Shown here: one piece after another, positions 1 to 8,062 of the stretch
How positions within the stretch are numbered: position 1 is the first letter of the stretch
Layout: every line of letters begins with the position of its first letter
From: Streptomyces asoensis
GTDB taxonomy: Bacteria > Actinomycetota > Actinomycetes > Streptomycetales > Streptomycetaceae
Assembly: GCF_013085465.1 (NCBI RefSeq)
Contig: NZ_CP049838.1
Location: 496,001 to 560,000 of the forward strand
DNA: 64,000 nucleotides
Reading direction: 5' to 3'
Notes under the pieces: model-generated
The model's database searches: none
What the model was told of the DNA's origin: nothing
What the model saw: the letters and a program-made list of their open reading frames with translations, nothing else
Made by a program: the position numbers and the translations under genes

Positions 1-180
1 ATGGCGGCCACCGAGGCGGGCCGGCGCCTGTGGACCCGGGCCGGTCGGACACTCGACCGCGAACTGGACTTCTCCTTCAGGACGCTGAGGTTCGACGAGC
101 GGTACGCGCACGTGGTGGCCCGCTTGTGCCGGGCCGAGGACGACAGGCCCGGCCACGCGCGCCACCACGAACCGCCGTAG
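1..180 (+). CDS. C-terminal fragment of an unrecognised protein, cut by the left window edge
   Basis: An open frame runs from the first base to a TAG at 178-180 and gives 59 residues, ending in a polar tail with RHHEPP. It is rich in Arg and Leu and its third positions are GC-rich, as in the neighbouring genes. The ATG at base 1 may be an internal Met, because the upstream sequence is missing. I do not recognise the family. It ends about 36 bases before the convergent TetR gene. The coding call rests on frame and codon bias only. Confidence 0.4.
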   Translation: MAATEAGRRLWTRAGRTLDRELDFSFRTLRFDERYAHVVARLCRAEDDRPGHARHHEPP

Positions 181-216
181 CGGGCCACGCATGCGACGGG
201 GCTCGCCGTCGGCGTC

Positions 217-825
217 TCAGGAGGCCGGCTCCGGCCAGATGGCCATGGCGAACTCGGCCACCTGCTGAAGCTCCGCGGTGCTGGCGCCGTCCCGGGCCTG
301 CTGGGACATGCCCTGGACGACCGCGGCGAAGTACACGGCCAGGGCCCGCGTGTCCGTTCCCTCGGGGAGCGCACCGCCGGCCCTGGCCGCGTTCAGTCGC
401 TCCTCGAAGGACCGCACGTTCGCCACCCGGCGCTCGCGCAGATCCTCCTTGATGTCGGCCGTCTGGGTGGAGTAGTTGGTCGCCGCGGTGATCACCAGAC
501 ACCCCGCGGGGTGGTGCGGGTCCGTGTAGGACACCGCCGCCGCCTCCAGCATGTCGGCGAACCCCGTGCGCGTGTCGCTCGCGTCGTCGAGCGCCTTGTT
601 CATGAACGCGCCGAACGTGTCGCCGTAGCGGTCGACGACCTCGACGAAGAGCGTGCGCTTGTCCCCGAACGCCGCGTACAGGCTCGGCGGCGAGATCCCC
701 ATGGCGGCGGTCAGGTCGGAGACGGACGTGCCCTCGTAGCCGTGCTGCCAGAAGAGCAGCGTGGCCTGGACGAGTGCCGCGTCCCGGTCGAAACTCCGCG
801 GTCGCCCGCGCTTCGTCGTCGTCAT
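217..825 (-). CDS. TetR/AcrR family transcriptional regulator
   Basis: A 202-residue protein with a basic N-terminus (TTTKRGRPRSFDRDAAL) and a TetR helix-turn-helix at about residues 25-55, with the typical pattern of VSDLTAAMGISPPSLYAAFGDK followed by a helical ligand-binding domain (quoted in part: GISPPSLYAAFGDK). The length is normal for the family. It lies divergent to the SDR gene that starts at 913, separated by 87 bases that hold a direct repeat, so it probably represses itself and the SDR. The effector is unknown. Family assignment is firm; the target assignment is inference from gene arrangement. Confidence 0.9.
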   Translation of the reverse strand: MTTTKRGRPRSFDRDAALVQATLLFWQHGYEGTSVSDLTAAMGISPPSLYAAFGDKRTLFVEVVDRYGDTFGAFMNKALDDASDTRTGFADMLEAAAVSYTDPHHPAGCLVITAATNYSTQTADIKEDLRERRVANVRSFEERLNAARAGGALPEGTDTRALAVYFAAVVQGMSQQARDGASTAELQQVAEFAMAIWPEPAS

Positions 826-842
826 GAACGAATTTTACAACG

Positions 843-895
843 ATCGCTACGGAATTCGTGCTACAGTCAAAACGTAGTCATCGCTACAGAATTCC
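843..895. promoter_or_regulatory. Direct-repeat operator candidate between TetR gene and SDR
   Basis: Two near-identical 16-mers, ATCGCTACGGAATTCG (843-858) and ATCGCTACAGAATTCC (880-895), lie 37 bases apart in the divergent spacer. The spacer is clearly more AT-rich than its surroundings. Their position between a TetR gene and its divergent neighbour is what is expected of TetR operators. Each copy contains a GAATTC core, but the flanks are not a good palindrome, so binding is inferred. Confidence 0.55.
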
Positions 896-912
896 GATGC
901 AGAGGGAAGGTC

Positions 913-1680
913 ATGGGAACGCTGACGGGTAAGAAGGCCTTGGTGACGGGCGGCAGCCGGGGGATCGGACGCGCGATCGCCGAGCGGCTCGGGCGGGACG
1001 GGGCGCTCGTGGCCGTCCACTACGGCCGCAACCAGGCGGCCGCCGACGAGGTGGTCGCCGGTATCCGCGCACAGGGCGGTGCCGCGTTCGCGGTCCACGC
1101 CGAGCTGGGCGTCGCCGGGGATGTGGAGACCCTCTGGGCGGCCTACGACCGCCAGGCCCTGGAGCACTCCGACGGCGCCGACCTCGACATCCTGGTCAAC
1201 AACGCGGGCATCACACCGCGCGGCGAGATCGAGGAGACCACCGTCGAGGCGTTCGACGAGGCCGTCGCGGTCAACATGCGCGCACCGTTCTTCCTCGCCC
1301 AGCAGGGGCTCAAGCGCCTGCGAAACGGCGGCCGGATCATCAACATCTCCTCCGGTGCGACCCGGATCGCGCTCACCGACATCATCGCCTACGCCATGAC
1401 CAAGGGGGCCATCGAAGCCTTCACCCTGACCCTCGCCAAGTCGCTCGGCGGTCGCGGCATCACGGTCAACTCGGTGGCCCCCGGCATCATCGACACCGAC
1501 ATCAACGCCTCCTGGCTGCGGGGCAACGAGGCCGCCGAGCAGTCGGCCGCCGAACTCTCCGCCCTCGGCCGCGTGGGACGCCCCGAGGACGTCGCCGACG
1601 TGGTCGCCTTCCTCGCCTCCGACGACGGGCGCTGGGTGACCGGCCAGGTCGTCGACGCCACCGGCGGTTCCCAGCTCTGA
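913..1680 (+). CDS. SDR family NAD(P)-dependent oxidoreductase
   Basis: A 255-residue classical short-chain dehydrogenase. The cofactor motif TGGSRGIG is near residues 10-17, NNAG follows near residue 97, the catalytic Tyr-x-x-x-Lys is YAMTK, and the C-terminus ends in TGQVVDATGG. The ATG at 913 was chosen because the protein then begins MGTLTGKKALVTGG, as in the family, with AGAGGGAAGG just upstream. It would act on an alcohol or ketone using NAD(P)H; the substrate is unknown. It is probably controlled by the divergent TetR protein. A perfect stem-loop follows its stop. Confidence 0.9.
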   Translation: MGTLTGKKALVTGGSRGIGRAIAERLGRDGALVAVHYGRNQAAADEVVAGIRAQGGAAFAVHAELGVAGDVETLWAAYDRQALEHSDGADLDILVNNAGITPRGEIEETTVEAFDEAVAVNMRAPFFLAQQGLKRLRNGGRIINISSGATRIALTDIIAYAMTKGAIEAFTLTLAKSLGGRGITVNSVAPGIIDTDINASWLRGNEAAEQSAAELSALGRVGRPEDVADVVAFLASDDGRWVTGQVVDATGGSQL

Positions 1681-1688
1681 CCCGGTGA

Positions 1689-1712
1689 CCGGCCGGGTGC
1701 CCACCCGGCCGG
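1689..1712 (+). terminator. Stem-loop terminator after the SDR gene
   Basis: A perfect 10-bp inverted repeat (CCGGCCGGGT at 1689-1698 and ACCCGGCCGG at 1703-1712) with a 4-base loop sits 8 bases after the stop codon. There is no T-tract, which is common in Streptomyces. Confidence 0.6.
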
Positions 1713-1787
1713 AACCGGAGCCTGCACGGGTGTCAACGGGGACACCGTGACATCGCGCACGACAGACACTCTGTACAGGGAGGCCCC

Positions 1788-2141
1788 ATGCACGTCGTCA
1801 TCGCCTGGTGGGACGGGACACGAGGTGCCGTATCCGGCACCGCCCGGACGGACCGGTCCGGAGAGGCCGGCTTCGGTCCGGGGGCCGCGGCCTCGTTCGC
1901 CGGCGAGTACCCCGGCCTGAGGGACGGTCAGTGGATCGACGAACCCGTGGCGGGCTGGGAGGGGCTGGCGCTGATCTGGGACTGCGCGGACAGCGCCGAC
2001 CTCTTCCTCCCGGTGATCTCCGAGCAGACGTTCGGCTGCGCCCCTTCGCACCGATGGGCCTTCGAACTGGACGACGCGCCGAGCACACCCGGAGACCCCG
2101 GCATGCACCCGGCCGAACTGGAGCTGCTGCTGCGCGCCTGA
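1788..2141 (+). CDS. Small hypothetical protein
   Basis: A 117-residue acidic protein beginning MHVVIAWWDG, with tryptophans scattered through it and no visible signal peptide, membrane segment or metal motif. The ATG at 1788 is preceded by an AGGGAGG ribosome binding site at a suitable distance, and codon third positions are GC-rich, which supports a real gene. I do not recognise the family. It stands alone between the SDR and the ABC exporter operon and is followed by a strong stem-loop. Confidence 0.65.
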   Translation: MHVVIAWWDGTRGAVSGTARTDRSGEAGFGPGAAASFAGEYPGLRDGQWIDEPVAGWEGLALIWDCADSADLFLPVISEQTFGCAPSHRWAFELDDAPSTPGDPGMHPAELELLLRA

Positions 2142-2167
2142 ACGTCTGAACGTCGCAGTCCCCCGCC

Positions 2168-2205
2168 TTCCGCGCCCCGGGCCACCCCCGCCCCGGGGCG
2201 CGGAA
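2168..2205. terminator. Strong stem-loop terminator
   Basis: A perfect 13-bp inverted repeat (TTCCGCGCCCCGG at 2168-2180, CCGGGGCGCGGAA at 2193-2205) with a 12-base loop lies 27 bases after the hypothetical gene. It could also end transcripts of the ABC exporter operon arriving on the other strand. From 2206 to about 2362 one frame stays open without a convincing start and may be a gene remnant. Confidence 0.7.
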
Positions 2206-2362
2206 CTGTTCACGGCCGCCCTGCTGGACTCATCGTCCGGAGTCACCCGGGCCCGGCGGGCGGCCGATGACGCGAACGGGGCGGCGTGCGCCGACGCGGT
2301 GTCGGAGTACGCCGCCCTCGGGCGGAACAAGGTGCGGGAGGCGACCCGCGCCGGCACGGCGG

Positions 2363-3154
2363 TTACTTCGGGTCGCGGTCGAACAGTGACTTGGACCAGA
2401 AGTAGCCGAGCACGGCGAGGCCCAGGCACCAGGCGACCGCGAGCCATCCGTTGTGGCCGATCTCGCTGCCGAGCAGGAGCCCGCGCAGGGTTTCGATGGC
2501 CGGGGTGAACGGCTGGTACTCGGCGATCGGCTGGAACCAGCCCGGCATCGCGTCGACCGGGACGAAGGCGCTGGAGATGAGCGGCAGGAAGATCAGCGGC
2601 ATGGCGTTGTTGCTGGCCGCCTCGGGGTTCGGGCTGGACAGGCCCATGCCGACCGCGAGCCAGGTGAGCGCCGTGGCGAACAGGACGAGCAGTGCGAACG
2701 CCGCCAGCCACTCCAGGGCCGTGGCGTCCGTGGACCGGAAGCCGATGGCCACCCCGACGGCGCCGGCGAGGGTCACGCTCATCACGCACTGGATCACGCT
2801 GCCGACGACGTGCCCGAAGAGCACGGACCCGCGGTGGATGGCCATCGTCCGGAAGCGGGCGATGATGCCCTCGGTCATGTCCATGGAGACGGACACGGCG
2901 GTGCCGATCGTGGTGGAGCCGATGGTCATCAGCAGCAGGCCCGGCACGAGGTAGGCGATGTAGTCGGAGCGGTCGGCGCCGTCGCCCCCGATGCCGGCGC
3001 TCATCGCGTCGCCGAAGACGTAGACGAAGAGCAGCAGCAGCATGACGGGCGTGAGCAGCAGGTTCAGCGTCATCGACGGGTAGCGCCGCGCGTGCAGGAG
3101 GTTGCGGCGCAGCATCGTGGAGGAGTCGCGCACGGCGAGGGAGAGGGAGCTCAT
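2363..3154 (-). CDS. DrrB-like ABC-2 type transporter permease
   Basis: A 263-residue integral membrane protein with about six hydrophobic segments (for example the run around LLLTPVMLLLLFVYVFGD near residue 35) and the ABC-2 permease layout. The ATG at 3154 overlaps the TGA of the upstream ATPase gene by four bases and has an AAGGAGG site, so translation is probably coupled. It pairs with the DrrA-like ATPase as an exporter of hydrophobic compounds, possibly drugs. The substrate cannot be told from sequence. Confidence 0.9.
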   Translation of the reverse strand: MSSLSLAVRDSSTMLRRNLLHARRYPSMTLNLLLTPVMLLLLFVYVFGDAMSAGIGGDGADRSDYIAYLVPGLLLMTIGSTTIGTAVSVSMDMTEGIIARFRTMAIHRGSVLFGHVVGSVIQCVMSVTLAGAVGVAIGFRSTDATALEWLAAFALLVLFATALTWLAVGMGLSSPNPEAASNNAMPLIFLPLISSAFVPVDAMPGWFQPIAEYQPFTPAIETLRGLLLGSEIGHNGWLAVAWCLGLAVLGYFWSKSLFDRDPK

Positions 3155-4128
3155 CGGACAGCCTCCTTGGGCTGGTCGGGCCGGCTGGACCGGACCGGCA
3201 CGGTGGAGCCGGTCAGGGCGAAGAAGACGTCGTCGAGGTCGGGGGTGTGCACGGTCAGCTCGTCGGCCTCGATGCCGGCCGAGTCCAGCCGGTCGAGGAT
3301 CGAGCGCAGCTCGCGCTGGCTGCCGTCGCTGGGGATCTGGAGCGCGAGCGCCTCGTCGTCCCGGGTGACCTCGCGCAGCGTGGAGGCGGCGTCCTGGTAG
3401 GCGGCCGGGTCGGAGAAGCGGAGCCGGACGTGGCCGCCGGGGATGAGCCGCTTGAGCTCCTCGGCGCTTCCCTCGGCGGCGATCCTGCCGTCGTTCAGCA
3501 CGGCGATGCGGTCGGCGAGTTCGTCGGCCTCTTCCAGGTACTGGGTGGTGAGGAAGACGGTGACGCCGTCGGAGACCAGTTCGCGGATGATCTGCCACAT
3601 GTTGTGCCGGCTGCGCGGGTCGAGGCCGGTGGTCGGCTCGTCGAGGAAGATGATCCGCGGGCTGCCGACGAGGGTCATGGCGATGTCGAGGCGGCGCTTC
3701 ATGCCGCCGGAGTAGGTGGCGGCGGGCTTCTTCGCGGCGTCGACCAGGTCGAAGCGCTCCAGCAGCTCGGCGGCGACCCGCCTCCCCTCGGCCCTGGACA
3801 GGTGATGCAGATCCGCCATGAGGAGCATGTTCTCCTCGCCGGTGATCAGCCCGTCCACCGCGGAGAACTGCCCCGTGACACCGATCGCGGCACGCACCGC
3901 CTGCGGGTCGGCGGCGAGGTCGTGTCCGCCGACGCGGATCTCGCCGGAGCCGGGGTCGGGGGAAATGAGGGTGGAGAGGATCTTGACGGCGGTGGTCTTG
4001 CCGGCGCCGTTCGGGCCGAGCAGGGAGAAGATCGTTCCTTCGGGGACGGCCAGGTCGACGCCGTCGAGGACGGTCTTGTCGCCGTAGGACTTGCGCAGCC
4101 CGTTCGCCGCGATGGCCGGGTCGGTCAT
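3151..4128 (-). CDS. DrrA-like ABC transporter ATP-binding protein
   Basis: A 325-residue ATPase of the daunorubicin-resistance type. Walker A GPNGAGKT is near residue 38, the signature YSGGMKRR near residue 140, Walker B IIFLDEP near residue 160, and the C-terminal extension ends with the PDLDDVFFALTG element typical of DrrA. It energises the DrrB-like permease encoded immediately downstream, with which it overlaps by four bases. The operon is preceded by a DUF4097 gene and is divergent from a GbsR-like regulator, so export is probably induced by a compound or stress sensed by that regulator. Confidence 0.93.
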   Translation of the reverse strand: MTDPAIAANGLRKSYGDKTVLDGVDLAVPEGTIFSLLGPNGAGKTTAVKILSTLISPDPGSGEIRVGGHDLAADPQAVRAAIGVTGQFSAVDGLITGEENMLLMADLHHLSRAEGRRVAAELLERFDLVDAAKKPAATYSGGMKRRLDIAMTLVGSPRIIFLDEPTTGLDPRSRHNMWQIIRELVSDGVTVFLTTQYLEEADELADRIAVLNDGRIAAEGSAEELKRLIPGGHVRLRFSDPAAYQDAASTLREVTRDDEALALQIPSDGSQRELRSILDRLDSAGIEADELTVHTPDLDDVFFALTGSTVPVRSSRPDQPKEAVR

Positions 4129-4140
4129 GACGATTGCTCC

Positions 4141-4806
4141 TCAGAGGCTGCGGGCGACGATGTCGCCGTAGGCGGTGGTCGCGTGGATGTTCAGGTCGGC
4201 GGCGCCTTCGGTGTTCTTGAGCGCGTTGTGGATGCGGCCGTAGGTGGTGCCGGCGTCCAGGGAGGCGGAGACTCCACGGGCGGCGCCGACCGACACCTCG
4301 CCGGCCTCGGTGCGCAGCATGACCGTGCCGTGCACGGCCTCGGCGATCCGGATGTCGCCCTTCTTGGTGCTGATCTCCGCGGGGCCGTTGAGGCGGCCGA
4401 CCGCGACGTCACCGGCGAGCAGGGTGAGTCGGGCGCTCGCGGCCTCGTCGAGCTTGACCGAGCCGTGCGAGCCCTCGAAGACGACGTCACCGAGCCGTCC
4501 GACGCCCCGGAACTCGGCGCTGGCCGCCTTCGCCTCGACCCAGGAGTCGGCGGGCAGCTGGATGGTCACCTCGACGGATCCGGACTTGCCGAGGATCCGG
4601 TTCTGCACCGAGGCCTCGACCCGCAGGACTCCGCCGCCGAACTCGACCCTGGCCTGCTCCGCCGCCTTCACGTCGCGGCCGTTCGAGGCGTCCGCGGGCA
4701 GGACCTCGACCGTGGTGTCGGCCCGGTCGGCGGCGATGAACCGGATGCGCCCCGCGGGGATGTCGAGGACGGCGGCGATCGGGGCGGGGGTGTCGAACTT
4801 CTGCAT
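4141..4806 (-). CDS. DUF4097 family beta-helix protein
   Basis: A 221-residue protein made of short repeated beta strands (AEISTKKGDIRIAEAVHG and similar turns), which fits the DUF4097 adhesin-like beta-helix family. There is no signal peptide or membrane segment. The ATG at 4806 was chosen because AAGGAGAGC precedes it and the protein then begins MQKFDTPAP; an upstream ATG at 4857 lacks such a site. It is the first gene of the operon with the DrrA and DrrB genes, 12 bases from DrrA. This trio recurs in actinobacteria from memory; its biochemical role is unknown. Confidence 0.82.
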   Translation of the reverse strand: MQKFDTPAPIAAVLDIPAGRIRFIAADRADTTVEVLPADASNGRDVKAAEQARVEFGGGVLRVEASVQNRILGKSGSVEVTIQLPADSWVEAKAASAEFRGVGRLGDVVFEGSHGSVKLDEAASARLTLLAGDVAVGRLNGPAEISTKKGDIRIAEAVHGTVMLRTEAGEVSVGAARGVSASLDAGTTYGRIHNALKNTEGAADLNIHATTAYGDIVARSL

Positions 4807-4848
4807 CGTGCTCTCCTTCGGCCCGTTGTTTCTGACATCGGAAAAGCT

Positions 4849-4973
4849 ACGTTGCATTCATAGATCCTTCAACGCTGTCGTTGCACTCAATCGCTATAAT
4901 ACCAGTTCAGAGCCTATAAATCGTTGCAATGGTTTGAAATTCAATGCAACGACAGCAGCCCGTTCGTTGCAAT
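4849..4973. promoter_or_regulatory. Array of five CGTTGCA boxes in a divergent promoter
   Basis: The AT-rich spacer between the DUF4097-DrrAB operon and the GbsR-like gene contains ACGTTGCA (4849-4856) and TCGTTGCA (4878-4885, 4921-4928, 4964-4971), plus the reverse complement TGCAACGA (4945-4952). The copies at 4921 and 4945 form an inverted repeat with 16 bases between arms. A TATAAT at 4895-4900 lies just after the second box. The boxes are the natural candidates for binding by the regulator encoded at 5028, controlling both transcripts. Confidence 0.75.
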
Positions 4974-5027
4974 GGATGAAGGGTGAACGCTATGCTGGAG
5001 ACACCACGGCACACGAAGGAGATCCCC

Positions 5028-5783
5028 ATGCCGGGAGGCAGACTCACCCAGCAGGAACGCCAGCAGATCTCGCTGGGACTGGCCGACGGCCTCGCCTACG
5101 CGGAGATCGCCAGACGTCTGGATCGCCCGACCTCGACGATCACCCGTGAGGTGATGCGGAACGGCGGCCCCACCGCCTACCGCGCCGACCTGGCCCACCA
5201 CGCGACCGAACGCCGTACCCACCGGCGAAGGCAGGTCACGCCCCGAGGGGCGGCGGCGCCCGCGCCGGCCCACGGACGCGACGCCGAGGCCGTGCGCGAG
5301 TACGAGGAGATGTTCACCACCCTCCTCATGGGACAGGGCCTGCCCAAGATGATGTCCCGGGTGCTGACCTGCCTCTACACCACCGACGCGGGCAGCCTCA
5401 CCGCGTCCGAGCTCGTCCAGCGCCTCGAGGTCAGCCCGGCGTCCGTCTCCAAAGCGGTCGCGTTCCTCGAGAGTCAGGGCCTCATCCGCCGGGAACGGGA
5501 CGAACGCCGCCGCGAGCGCTACGCCGTCGACGACGACGTCTTCTACCAGTCGACGATCGGCAGTGCCCGGTCCAGCGCCCAGCTCGCCGAGGCCGCTCGG
5601 CAGGGCGTCGGCGTCCTCGGCTCCGGCACCCCGGCCGCCGCCCGTCTGGAGAACATCGCCCGCTTCGTCGACTTCGTCGCCGAGGGCATAACCCGCGCCG
5701 CGGAGCAGGCCCGCGAGGTCCTCCACACGAAAGCCAAAGCGCCCTCGGACGGCACTGCCGAGCCGGCTTCAGAGCACGGATAG
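5028..5783 (+). CDS. GbsR/MarR-type regulator with an N-terminal IS30-like HTH (HTH_38)
   Basis: A 251-residue protein with two DNA-binding modules. Residues 1-60 (GGRLTQQERQQISLGLADG, EIARRLDRPTSTITREV) match the HTH found at the N-terminus of IS30 transposases. Residues about 85-230 form a GbsR/MarR winged helix with TASELVQRLEVSPASVSKAV as recognition region and RRERDERRRERY as wing. The ATG at 5028 has GAAGGAG seven bases upstream; an alternative ATG at 4983 lacks one. It is divergent from the DUF4097-DrrAB operon across an array of CGTTGCA boxes and probably represses it. Confidence 0.85.
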   Translation: MPGGRLTQQERQQISLGLADGLAYAEIARRLDRPTSTITREVMRNGGPTAYRADLAHHATERRTHRRRQVTPRGAAAPAPAHGRDAEAVREYEEMFTTLLMGQGLPKMMSRVLTCLYTTDAGSLTASELVQRLEVSPASVSKAVAFLESQGLIRRERDERRRERYAVDDDVFYQSTIGSARSSAQLAEAARQGVGVLGSGTPAAARLENIARFVDFVAEGITRAAEQAREVLHTKAKAPSDGTAEPASEHG

Positions 5784-5896
5784 TCACCCACCGCTGATCG
5801 GCCATCGTCCCCATCGGCAGCGACCTCCGGACCACCGAGGACCTCGCCCGCGCCCTCGCTCCCGAAATGCGCGAGTTCCTCGGTGGCAGGGGCGGT

Positions 5897-8062
5897 TCAG
5901 CCGGTCAGGTGACGCTGAAGCCAGTCCGCGGCGGCCCGGCGGAACAGTCGCCGGTTGTCCGCGCGCAGGAAGTCGTGCCCCTCGTCGCGCAGGGTGAGCA
6001 CCTCGGCCGGGATGCCCCGGTCACGCGCCGCTCGTACGAACTGCTCGGACTCCCCCGGCGGCACGTTGGTGTCGTGTTCGCCGTGGACGGCGAGCAGGGG
6101 GACGCGCAGCGCGTCGATGCGGGTCATCGGCGAGAGCTCCCGCAGCAGTTCGCGGTCGCGCTCGGGGTGGCCGTACTTGTGGGCCGCCGACTCCGCGAGC
6201 CAGGGCTCCGTACCGGCGAAGAAGGTCGCGAAGTCCGACATGCCGCAGACGGCGACGCCGGTGCGGAACAGATCCGGGTGCCGTACGAGAGAGGCGAAGG
6301 TCAGGTAGCCGCCGTACGAGCGCCCCATGACCGCCAGTCGGGTCGGGTCGGCGGGGCCCGCGGGCACCGCGTGAGCCGCGCAGTCCGCGACGTCGTCCAG
6401 CGCGGCGAAGCGTCCGGCGCCCAGGTCGGCGTCGACGAACGATCTGCCGTGCCCCGAGGAGCCTCGGACATCGGGGGCGAAGACGTCCAGCCCCCGCCCG
6501 GTCAGCTCGTGGTAGAGCGGGCTGAAGACCGGGCGTTCGTGCTCCTCCGGACCACCGTGCAGGTGGATCACGCAGGGCGCCGGGTCGCCCGGCGCCCGGC
6601 CCGGCGCCCGGTAGTACCAGCCGCTCAGGGGCAGCCCGTCCCGCGCCGTGAGCCGCAGGAGGACGGGCCGTACGGGCGAGCGGCCCGGCGCGACGGCGTC
6701 CTCGTCACGGGACGACCAGGGGGTGCGCAGCACGGACACGCCCTCGTAGGCCCACCACACCCCGGGCCGACGCTGGGACCCGGACAGCGCCGGCAGCAGT
6801 CCCCGCGGGCCGGCCGCCTCGACGCGGGTGACGACCTCGTGGGGCAGGGGGACGGGCGTCGTCGGCAGCGGGCCGTAGGGGGCCCGTCGCGTCGGGAGGG
6901 GCTCGACGAGTTCGAGCCGGCTCTCGCCCCGTTCGTTCCAGGAGAGTGCGGCGGTGCGGCCGTCGTGGGAGAACGCCAGGAGGTCGAGGTCGCTGTCCGG
7001 CCGTTCCGCCATGACGGACGTGCCGTGCGGTCGGCCGTCGGCGCCGAGGGCGACGGCGAGGAGTGCCGCGTACTCACGTTCGGCGTCGCTGCGCAGCCAC
7101 AGCGTCCGCCCGTCGGGCGAGAACCGTCCGATCCACGGATCGCCGTCGGCGACCGGCACGGTGCACGTCGTCTCGGAGTCGGCCGTGCGCCGGACGGCCG
7201 CCTCCCGCCGTCCTCGCGGCCCCCGGCGCAGCAGCACGAGCCTGCCGTCGCGACTGATGTCGCACACCCGCAGGGTGGCGGCGTGCGTCTCCACGGTGAG
7301 GAGTACGGGGGACGAAAGACCGTCGGGATCGATCAGGTAGGCCGACAGACCGCCGTCGGGACGGACCGCCGGTACCGGGGGCCCCGTGGCGTCGGCCGCC
7401 TTCACGGTCTGCCCCGTTCCCTGTGCGGTTTCGTACGGAGTACCGCCCAGGAGCGTCGCCCGGCCGTCCCGGTCGGCCCAGTTCGTCGGCAGAGCGGCGT
7501 CCGCTCGGGTCGGCCCCGCACCGTCCGCGTGCGTGCGGGCGTCCGGCGCGGCGAGCGTGACGGCGACGGCCGAGCCGTCGTGCGCCCAGCAGCCCAGGTA
7601 GGCGGTACTGCCCGGGTCGGCCCCGGCCAGGACGCGGCGGCCGGTGCCGTCGGGTCGTACGCACAGCACCCTGGTGTGCTCACCACCGCCCGGTGCGGTG
7701 GTGTAGGCGATCCAGCGGCCGTCCGGCGACCAGGACACCTCCTTGACGGGATCCGGGAGGGAGTCGAGCAGTCGCACCTCGTCCCCGTCCAGGGGCCCGA
7801 CCCACAGCTGGGGAACGCCGCCCCGGTCGCAGATGAAGGCCACCTCGGAGCCCTCGGGGTTGGCGGAGGGATACCAGCAGCCGTGAGCGCGCAACCGGAT
7901 CACGGCGTCCCGCGGGCCGCTCGCCTCCGGCAGTTGAACCGGCGCCGGGGCCGGGGCGGCGGGGGCGGCGGCGCCCCCCGCGTCCGCCGACCGGGTGTCG
8001 GTGGGCGGCGCGGCGGCTGGGTCGCCGCTCAGCGCCGTCGGTGCGCTCCGCCCGTCACTCAC
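5897..8062 (-). CDS. S9 family peptidase (prolyl oligopeptidase family)
   Basis: About 721 residues. After an Ala/Pro-rich N-terminus, residues about 50-420 carry WD-like strands (SWSPDGRWIAYT, FSPDGRTLWL) of a beta-propeller, followed by an alpha/beta hydrolase domain. The catalytic triad is visible as Ser582 in GRSYGGY, Asp664 in HGEHDTNVP and His696 in DEGHDF. I chose the GTG at 8062 because it overlaps the amidotransferase stop as GTGA; an ATG at 8086 is possible. It would cleave or remodel a short peptide or acyl-peptide. Third gene of the ligase-amidotransferase-peptidase operon, hence probably linked to that product. Confidence 0.88.
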   Translation of the reverse strand: MSDGRSAPTALSGDPAAAPPTDTRSADAGGAAAPAAPAPAPVQLPEASGPRDAVIRLRAHGCWYPSANPEGSEVAFICDRGGVPQLWVGPLDGDEVRLLDSLPDPVKEVSWSPDGRWIAYTTAPGGGEHTRVLCVRPDGTGRRVLAGADPGSTAYLGCWAHDGSAVAVTLAAPDARTHADGAGPTRADAALPTNWADRDGRATLLGGTPYETAQGTGQTVKAADATGPPVPAVRPDGGLSAYLIDPDGLSSPVLLTVETHAATLRVCDISRDGRLVLLRRGPRGRREAAVRRTADSETTCTVPVADGDPWIGRFSPDGRTLWLRSDAEREYAALLAVALGADGRPHGTSVMAERPDSDLDLLAFSHDGRTAALSWNERGESRLELVEPLPTRRAPYGPLPTTPVPLPHEVVTRVEAAGPRGLLPALSGSQRRPGVWWAYEGVSVLRTPWSSRDEDAVAPGRSPVRPVLLRLTARDGLPLSGWYYRAPGRAPGDPAPCVIHLHGGPEEHERPVFSPLYHELTGRGLDVFAPDVRGSSGHGRSFVDADLGAGRFAALDDVADCAAHAVPAGPADPTRLAVMGRSYGGYLTFASLVRHPDLFRTGVAVCGMSDFATFFAGTEPWLAESAAHKYGHPERDRELLRELSPMTRIDALRVPLLAVHGEHDTNVPPGESEQFVRAARDRGIPAEVLTLRDEGHDFLRADNRRLFRRAAADWLQRHLTG

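Noticed and set aside
511..912. N-terminal extension of the SDR gene upstream of 913
   Set aside because: The extension runs antisense through the TetR gene; the SDR cofactor motif requires the start near 913.
2206..2362. Possible small gene or remnant after the terminator at 2168-2205
   Set aside because: One frame is open and has a plausible amino acid mix, but there is no start with a ribosome binding site and it runs antisense into the permease gene.
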